A DNA stretch of 64,000 nt from Engraulis encrasicolus. Lineage: Eukaryota > Chordata > Actinopteri > Clupeiformes > Engraulidae. Of this stretch, positions 57,345 through 64,000 are shown in pieces. Where the stretch lies: positions 25,264,981 to 25,328,980 of the forward strand of contig NC_085876.1 of assembly GCF_034702125.1 (NCBI RefSeq). The letters are read 5' to 3'. Position 1 is the first letter of the stretch. Each line of letters starts with the position of its first letter. A program made the position numbers and the translations under genes. The notes beneath the pieces are model-generated. The model saw nothing but the letters and a program-made list of their open reading frames with translations, was not told the DNA's origin and did no database searches.

Positions 57345-58960
57345 TACAGTTGTTGTTTTTTTTACTTTTTCAGGATAATGTATATTAGTAAAGAGGGACA
57401 GGAAAGTACAAGCGGATTCCAAAAAAGTTGGGACACTTTGTATTTTGTGAATAAAATCAAAATGCTGGCATTTTCAAAACATCCAATATGTTAATAAGGT
57501 AGAGCATTATGTACAGACAACATATCAGTTGTTAAAGTCGAGCAGAATTATTGTTTTGAGGTAATTATGTGATCATTTAAAATTTGACCCATGCAACAAA
57601 TCTCAAAAAAGTTGGGACAGGGCCAAAACATGTTGTAATAGTTGGATAATTCTAAAAATTACACAAGGAAGAATATTTTAAAAGGAACTATATTGACTGC
57701 CAACATGAATGCACAAACAAAATACCATCACATAGAGGCTGTGGCACTCAGCAGCGAATATTTTGAGGGACTAATTACTTATCTATTACACAGAAAGATT
57801 GAATTATCAAAATTGCAGGCATATAAGGCCTACTTCCGTAACATAGAGTTCTGAGTAATCATTGTACGAGTTATGAGATCATGACATACTCGTGGTAAAT
57901 AAGCAAACTATGACACTCCAACAATGACAGCTCTCGAAAAAATGACCATAAACACAACACTTGATTAATGCACATGATGCAGACATTAATCAGTGTTGCG
58001 TGCAGAAAAGCTCATTCTATGGACATGTGGACCATGTGAAACTGTCCTCTGATTACAGAATGGAAAATATTTAATCCTTTTTGAAAATTATGGAGTCATG
58101 CACCCTCTAGGTTATATAGAAAATGAATACTTCAGCTTGATTTAGTGGTCAGTCTGAAAGACAGCAAATATGATGGTAAGGGGGTGCAGAGGTGACTTGG
58201 TTATGGTCTTCTTACTCACGTAGAGCATTAAAATGAATGTTGAATGATACATACAGACTTTAAACAGCAAACATAGCTACCAAGGCATTATATTTTGGAG
58301 CACCGCCTTTAGATATTGCCCCATAATGGTGGCAAATTTCAATCTCTACGATGTTCCAACAGTGTGGTTCCATCATAAGAGTAAACAGGTCACAAAATTG
58401 TTTTCTTGCAGTCAGGATATGCCACATATTAAGCATAACAAAAAGGTAAACAAGTTGAGGAACACACCTATCAGTTGAGCTGCTGAAATCATGTCTTGCA
58501 TATCAAAATATCTATTTTTTGAATAAAATTACGCCATCAGTCAAAGTATTTAACTGTTCAGTCTCATCCCTTGTGTTGTGTTTAGTCTTATCCAATATAA
58601 AAAGCATTTTATTGGCCCTGTCCCAACTTTTTTGGGATTTGTTGCAAGGGTGAAATTTTAAATGATCACATAATTACCTCAAAACAATAATTCTGCTCGA
58701 CTTTAACAACTGATATGTTGTCTGTACATAATGCTCTACCTTATTAACATATTAGATGTTTTGAAAATGCCAGCATTTTGATTTTATTCACAAAATACAA
58801 AGTGTCCCAACTTTTTTGGAATCCGCTTTGTAGAGGGGGGGGAGAGAAATAGGAAAGATTTGGAAAATTACCCGGATTCGAACCTGGGTCCCCAAGGGCA
58901 ATGTTGCCCATATACTGTATGGTGCGACTGTATTAGTGCTGCACCACAGCACGCTCATGA
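57345..58960 (-). mobile_element. tRNA-derived SINE split by a Tc1-like element
   Basis: Left part agtaaagagggacaggaaag, right part gggagagaaataggaaagat and, on the minus strand, cccaggttcgaatccgg (B box). The TA at 57407 and 58831 marks the insertion. Confidence 0.6.
57409..58830. mobile_element. Tc1/mariner-like non-autonomous element, 210-bp inverted ends
   Basis: CAAGCGGATTCCAAAAAAGT left, ACTTTTTTGGAATCCGCTTTG right, with TA on both sides. Each arm runs to aaaaaagttgggacagggcc (57608 and 58613 regions). The 1 kb interior has no transposase that I recognise. Confidence 0.85.
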
Positions 58961-59080
58961 CCATGACAGTAAAGTTTTAGTGAGTTTGACAATTTTGTTG
59001 CTGATGAAATGTCATACCCTGACACACCCTGTGTCCCCTGTAAGAAATAAGGAGCAAACAGGAGCACCATGGGCAGCCTT

Positions 59081-59615
59081 GGCCTAGTGGTTAAGGTGAT
59101 GGGCTTACAGTAAAGGGACACTGTGCAGGAAATGGTCAAAAAGGGTACTGCAACTATGCTGCTCATTGAAACTGGGCTGCCTATTGCCAAATTTGATCTT
59201 CACATGAAAGTTTACTAAGTAATAAACAAATATTTTCTAGTACGGTCCAAGTACAGTCATTTTTGCAGCTAAAAATTCAAAATGTTGGACCATGGAGAAG
59301 ATCCCCCTTTTCATGTATGAAAAGCGCAATTTTTCTAGTCATAATGAATACTTAGAATTTGATGCTGGTGGTAAGTATTCATGAAAAAAGTAACATTAGT
59401 GAATGGGCAGCATGAATTCTAGAAATAAATAACTAAAAACCTCACACAGTGTCCCTTTAAGATCAGAGGGTTGCAGGTTTGAATCTCACCCTTTCACTCC
59501 CTAGTCCTCCCTACCACACTCCATGGCTGAGGAGCTCTTGAGCAAGGCACCTAACCCCATACTGCTACTACAGGGACTCTAACCAATATGAGTAACTGTA
59601 AGTCAAGAGAGAAGG
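59081..59615 (+). mobile_element. tRNA-derived SINE split by a TTAA MITE
   Basis: gccttggcctagtggttaag (A box) left; gatcagagggttgcaggttt (B box), cttgagcaaggcacctaacc right. Confidence 0.82.
59114..59456. mobile_element. TTAA-target MITE inside a SINE, AGGGACACTGTG family
   Basis: AGGGACACTGTG and CACAGTGTCCCT ends. Flanked by GTAA (mutated) at 59110 and TTAA at 59457. Confidence 0.88.
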
Positions 59616-59619
59616 ACCC

Positions 59620-60340
59620 AACGTGGGGTAAAGAGGAGAGTTATATTTTGATTACTGAGTTTGGTGAATTTGTTGCAGATGAAATGTGATACTTTGATGT
59701 TCGGCTCATGCACCGTACTGTGCAGTCCCCTCTACTTTCCCCTCCAAGAGCTTAGCCGGAAGTAATCGGACCTCATTTGTTTTGTTCAGTAAATATTCTC
59801 TTCGAGCAAGACTGTTCGATGTTGTCTCTCCCTCAGTTATCACAATCTACCACACTACCTCTGGGCTAAGACATTTGCAACTGGACCTCATTTCAAAGCT
59901 TGAGGAAGTTTCATATCTCATTCAGAAGAAGCTCTAGTCATCAGTCCACAAATGTGGAAGTCAACCTCTGAGAAGAATGCCAATTGCTTACAACGAAGTT
60001 AGTTTCTGATAGCATAATCTGCAAATCTTTAGACATGTTCCCCTCAAGTGCTTTTTGAGATTTTATCACCAGCACTCTTGTACTCAGCATTCTTTCATTT
60101 TTGTTGCACAGTTTAGTCAAAGCTTAGGGTGTGTGACGACATATAAGCACCCGTGACAAGTGACTTTTTCCATCTCAAATGTCATCAGTTGGTCACTTTG
60201 TCTTTGCTTGTGTGTATACCAGCACATATGCAAAAAACAAACGTGGGAAGTTATACCTTGGCATGGTATATTTATTTATACAGTACAACACAAAGCATAT
60301 GGAGACCACACATTACAAAATTTGCTCAACATTCAATGGA
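59620..60340. other. Intergenic, nothing recognised
   Basis: Unique sequence, short open frames only. Confidence 0.5.
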
Positions 60341-60344
60341 GCTT

Positions 60345-60647
60345 CTGGGGCCAGATGCGGTCCTTGATGGCAAGGTTCTGGCCCCCCACAAGCCCCTTGA
60401 AATACAGATTCAGAATTTTCGGAATTTAGAGATTGAAGTACAGGTTCTGTATTGAGCTGAAATGGATGTTAAAATGCAGGAAACTACATCTAAGAAATAA
60501 AAAACTTTCTGGGGGAGGACCCCCCACCTCAATGAAGTGTTCCGTATTTTTTTCATTGACAGTTGGCAACCATATACATACAGTTCAGCCCCTTTGCTGA
60601 GAGGAATGAAAAACTGGCCCTCGTTGACATTTAATTGAATACCCCTG
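60345..60647. mobile_element. hAT-type element, second copy
   Basis: ggggccagatgcggtccttg and ttaattgaatacccctg match the ends of 50106-50494. Its target duplication is not clear. Confidence 0.6.
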
Positions 60648-60649
60648 TT

Positions 60650-61831
60650 CTACCTGTTGATGTGTTGAAAGCCCATTGGGAAACTCCAACTCCCATTGTC
60701 ATTGTGACACAGTACTCCATAGCACACAAGTGAATACTGCACACTGCACACAACAAAATAGCATTTATGCCTCACCCGTGCAAGGGGTTGGTTGGTGGTT
60801 GGTGATGCCTGAATATATCTGGTTATGTCCAGAGCAGCAGGAATGGAAGTTGGCAACAGCCTCCAGTAGATTGAACAGAAACAAGCATCAATGTCTCCCA
60901 ATTTACCTGAATACTCAACTACTGCACTGTACCTGAATACTCAGCCTACTGTAGGCCTTCTGCAAGGCACATTTAGACCTGAATTCACAGGTAGACTGAC
61001 CGCCTACAAACAAATGGGAACCATGCAAAATGCAATCATCTGACCAGTTGTGAAATTTTTGTGTTTAAATGAAATGTGTAAATGTTTGTTAACGTTAAGT
61101 AAATATACGAGGGACTGTGCGTAAATGGTTTCTCTTTCATTTTCCTACAATAAACCATCAGCGCATATGTGAATGTGATTGAAACAAAAGTTGAGTGGTC
61201 TTGTGATTTAACACAGACAGAAGGACATTGCAGAGAGATGTGGAAGATGTCATGCAACACGACTACTGTGTTATGTTTGTTTTTTGCAGGAGCTGAAAGG
61301 ACAGACGTTGAACCATAGTGTGCGTACATGTTTACACAACAATCAGACCCTTCACCAACATAAGGTCCTGTCTATGGACTCTATAGGTCCCGGAGTAGCC
61401 TACTTTGATATTTAGTAAAGGAAACCCAGCACAGAAAAACTCTACAGTGGGCTACATAAGTACAGCCTTAGATATTGAAACAGACATTATTATGTGACAT
61501 GGTAGCAATATGGTGACTGTGCGCGGGCCTACGAATCCTCACCTCTCCACGACCACCTGCCATACGGCAGAATAATCATGCTTATGTTCATGAGCTTTAT
61601 TTGCGCATCTGATTCACATTAATCAAGAATTTAGATGATTGAGGGGGAAATGCTTTAAATTGAGATGATGTAGCCTATACATGTAGAGACTTACACCCGC
61701 GAATCAAAATTTTAAAACGGCTCAAAACCAATGTAAACCAATGGACAACGAAGTCGTTTTACAAATGAAAGATGGCCTGAAACGATTGTAGGCCTATATT
61801 ATTTCGTTTATCTAAGATGAACATAAGATAA
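60650..61831. other. Intergenic, nothing recognised
   Basis: No clear repeat or coding signal. Confidence 0.5.
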
Positions 61832-61837
61832 ACTTAC

Positions 61838-62000
61838 GGCATGTGGCATAAAAGGATAGTCCACTAGTTACCACAAAATTCTTCCGGAAGTCAATGGCGA
61901 GTTATTTTTTTCCCGGCAGTGGTTCGGTAAGGAGTTAAAGTCCTTATATCCAAAGTCAACTTCACGCCATTTGGTTAATCGGAGTCTCCACAGCTGTTAT
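61838..62000 (-). other. Possible non-coding first exon and promoter of kdf1
   Basis: On the minus strand a good donor, GCC|gtaagt, sits at 61838-61832. An acceptor-like cctgtctctccag precedes the kdf1 ATG near 57128. The two could join as a 5' UTR intron of 4.7 kb. The exon start is unknown and no TATA box is evident. Confidence 0.25.
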
Positions 62001-62720
62001 TCACACTTAGTTACAAAGTTGTTACCAATACTTTCCGAAGGAATACTCGGAGGCGGAGGACTACCTGAGGGAACAGGTAAACCTCGGATTCTACCTTGCT
62101 ATGTTGCACAAAACAATGGTGACGTCAGGCAATTTGGGTATTGAAAAGTTGGCGAGGTTGACGGAGATCATGTTGCGTTCTGCCAGAAATGTTCTAATCA
62201 TACACGAATGGTGGGGATTATCAAGGGAATACTTGTGCGTAGTGACAGCTTTTGAAAATTCAAGTGACTGTTTTGTGCGTTTTATTTCAGTATAATACAC
62301 ATTTCTTGAAATGTAACTCCCACGGTCATTGAAAACAGTAGGTGGCACTGCAGTCACGTGCTACAATATCTTGCCAAATGGCACAGCTCGGGGCTGATCA
62401 CTAGAAAACGTTTCCTGTACACTTTTTGAGAGGCACATTTGGAGACAAAATATAACCTGTTTATAAGTGAAATTGCTACAAGTGAGGAAGACTTAAAGCA
62501 AGTTCTGTCGCTTAAAGGGCAGTTCCCAGCAGGTAGCTCTAAGTTATTGTAACGTGTCTCAACAAACAAACAATAAAAAATAGACATACACGGTAGGCTA
62601 CGTGCTGTAGGCTATTAGTGCACATCAATAATGAGTGGGCCTACACCCCCTTTGAAAATTAAAATTTTGAACAGTATTTAAAAAAAACTAAGAAGATATT
62701 TCCACAATCACCTTTGTCCT
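62000..62720. other. Upstream of kdf1, nothing recognised
   Basis: Unique sequence. Confidence 0.4.
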
Positions 62721-62726
62721 ATGCTA

Positions 62727-62728
<2 letters not shown>

Positions 62729-62822
<94 letters not shown>
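62729..62822. repeat. GT microsatellite
   Basis: About 47 GT units. Confidence 0.97.
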
Positions 62823-62824
<2 letters not shown>

Positions 62825-63017
62825 ATCGACACAGCGGGGGACTTGTGATACCCCTTTTTCTCCCAAAGAATACAATAGACATTGTAGGCCTACTATGCAC
62901 AGTGACTTCTGACACTCCTGGACACTTTGTTGGTCACTAGTCTTGGGCTGCTCTTTGCCGCTCAGCTAAGGCACGTGTGATATATCACTGGGACACTTTT
63001 TATTTGTACACTTTATA

Positions 63018-63124
<107 letters not shown>

Positions 63125-63234
63125 CCTGTCTTGGGCTGAATAGTATGTAAGAGTGTGCTATATATTGTTAATATGTGTGTAATACCTGTGTGTAATGTCT
63201 TCTGTATTCATACTGTAAGTAGCCTATGTGTGCT

Positions 63235-63305
63235 ATACTTGATACCTTAATTTACCTTAATTTTTCCCTGGGATCAATAAATGATACTCTACTCTACTCT
63301 ACTAA
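63235..63305 (+). mobile_element. LINE 3' end with CTACT tail
   Basis: tttttccctgggatcaataa then a run of ctact units. Confidence 0.5.
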
Positions 63306-63309
63306 TATG

Positions 63310-64000
63310 CATCTGCCATGTATATCTGTTGAACATACACAACATAAAAGTATGTTTTATAAAGTGATTTATATTATATTCTTCACTTTAGAGCAAATTA
63401 GGGTGGTGCAAAATGAGTACACCCCAATGAAAGTTTCAGAGAAAAAGACACATTTTAGTAGGGCTAATTGAGCAAGCATTCAATCAGTCTCAGAGTTTAA
63501 GAATTCATTACACCATTTTCTATCAAACAGTTGGCTATAACACAGTATTTCGCAGAGCAAATCCCTTTCCATTTCTGTATTTAAACACCACATGGTAGAG
63601 AAAGGACATACAGCCTGACAAAGAAAAACAAAAGTTATACACCAGAAGGGTCAATGCTACATTATTATGCAGTTCAACGGGAATATTGTTAGGCGTGTTG
63701 GTTTATTTTAGTGCAGTGATCAGTTGTTTCAGTTATTCAATTTAGTTTGATATTTATTTTGTTTTGTTATACTTTTCCAGCCAACCTGCCGCGGCCCCCC
63801 TTTGAAAACCACTGCACTAGAAGGCCACCAGAGGTTTACTTATCAGTCAAAAAACCCTGTTATCTACTGTGGTCCAAAACTTTAGGACAGATGGATCTGC
63901 AACTGCCTCACAGAGAAGTAACAGGTGGGCCACAGACTTTAACACCTCGGCAAGAGCATATTTTGACGAAAGTTGTTGTGCAAATTCACCACAGTGATCT
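63310..64000. other. Intergenic, little recognised
   Basis: cccctttgaaaaccactgca at 63796 resembles a hAT MITE end; its partner is not found. Confidence 0.4.

Overview
This is vertebrate nuclear DNA, almost certainly from a teleost fish. Genes are split by GT-AG introns. The intergenic and intronic DNA carries very many CA/GT, CT/GA, CTCA and ATCT microsatellites, hAT and TTAA-target miniature elements, Tc1 elements, LINEs and tRNA-derived SINEs typical of fish. The species cannot be named from the sequence.

Layout: (1) 1-28572, plus strand, holds the 3' part of lpcat1. Nine coding exons run from the end of the acyltransferase domain through three EF-hand-like loops to a C-terminal dilysine motif; the upstream exons lie outside the window. 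The introns are full of mobile elements. (2) 29385-34955, plus strand, holds two exons joined in phase that encode a transmembrane segment and a C-terminal tail of a protein I do not recognise, with a polyadenylation signal; a truncated L2/CR1-like LINE sits between them. (3) 37302-42596, plus strand, looks like one gene that joins two AIG1/GIMAP GTPase exons to a protein kinase domain. Its first exon is a remnant of a third GIMAP exon. The kinase part has unusual HQD and DWG motifs and carries a minisatellite, a hAT element and an apparent frameshift, so the locus may be decaying. (4) 42600-49300 is intergenic and made of nested DNA transposons and repeats. (5) 49396-57107, minus strand, is a complete four-exon kdf1 gene (402 codons). 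Its first intron contains decayed copies of the start of its own exon 2. (6) 57130-64000 is the upstream side of kdf1, with a Tc1-like element splitting a SINE, further SINE and MITE insertions, and a possible non-coding first exon near 61838.

The genes are unrelated in function: lpcat1 (phospholipid remodelling, ER and lipid droplet), the GIMAP-kinase locus (probably immune-type), and kdf1 (epidermal differentiation). Themes in the repeats are re-use of the same target site by successive transposons (hAT at 46796-47483, TTAA elements at 11608 and 55838, two TTAA elements in the same loop of two SINE copies) and long fold-back palindromes. No CRISPR, operon, rRNA or bacterial feature is present.
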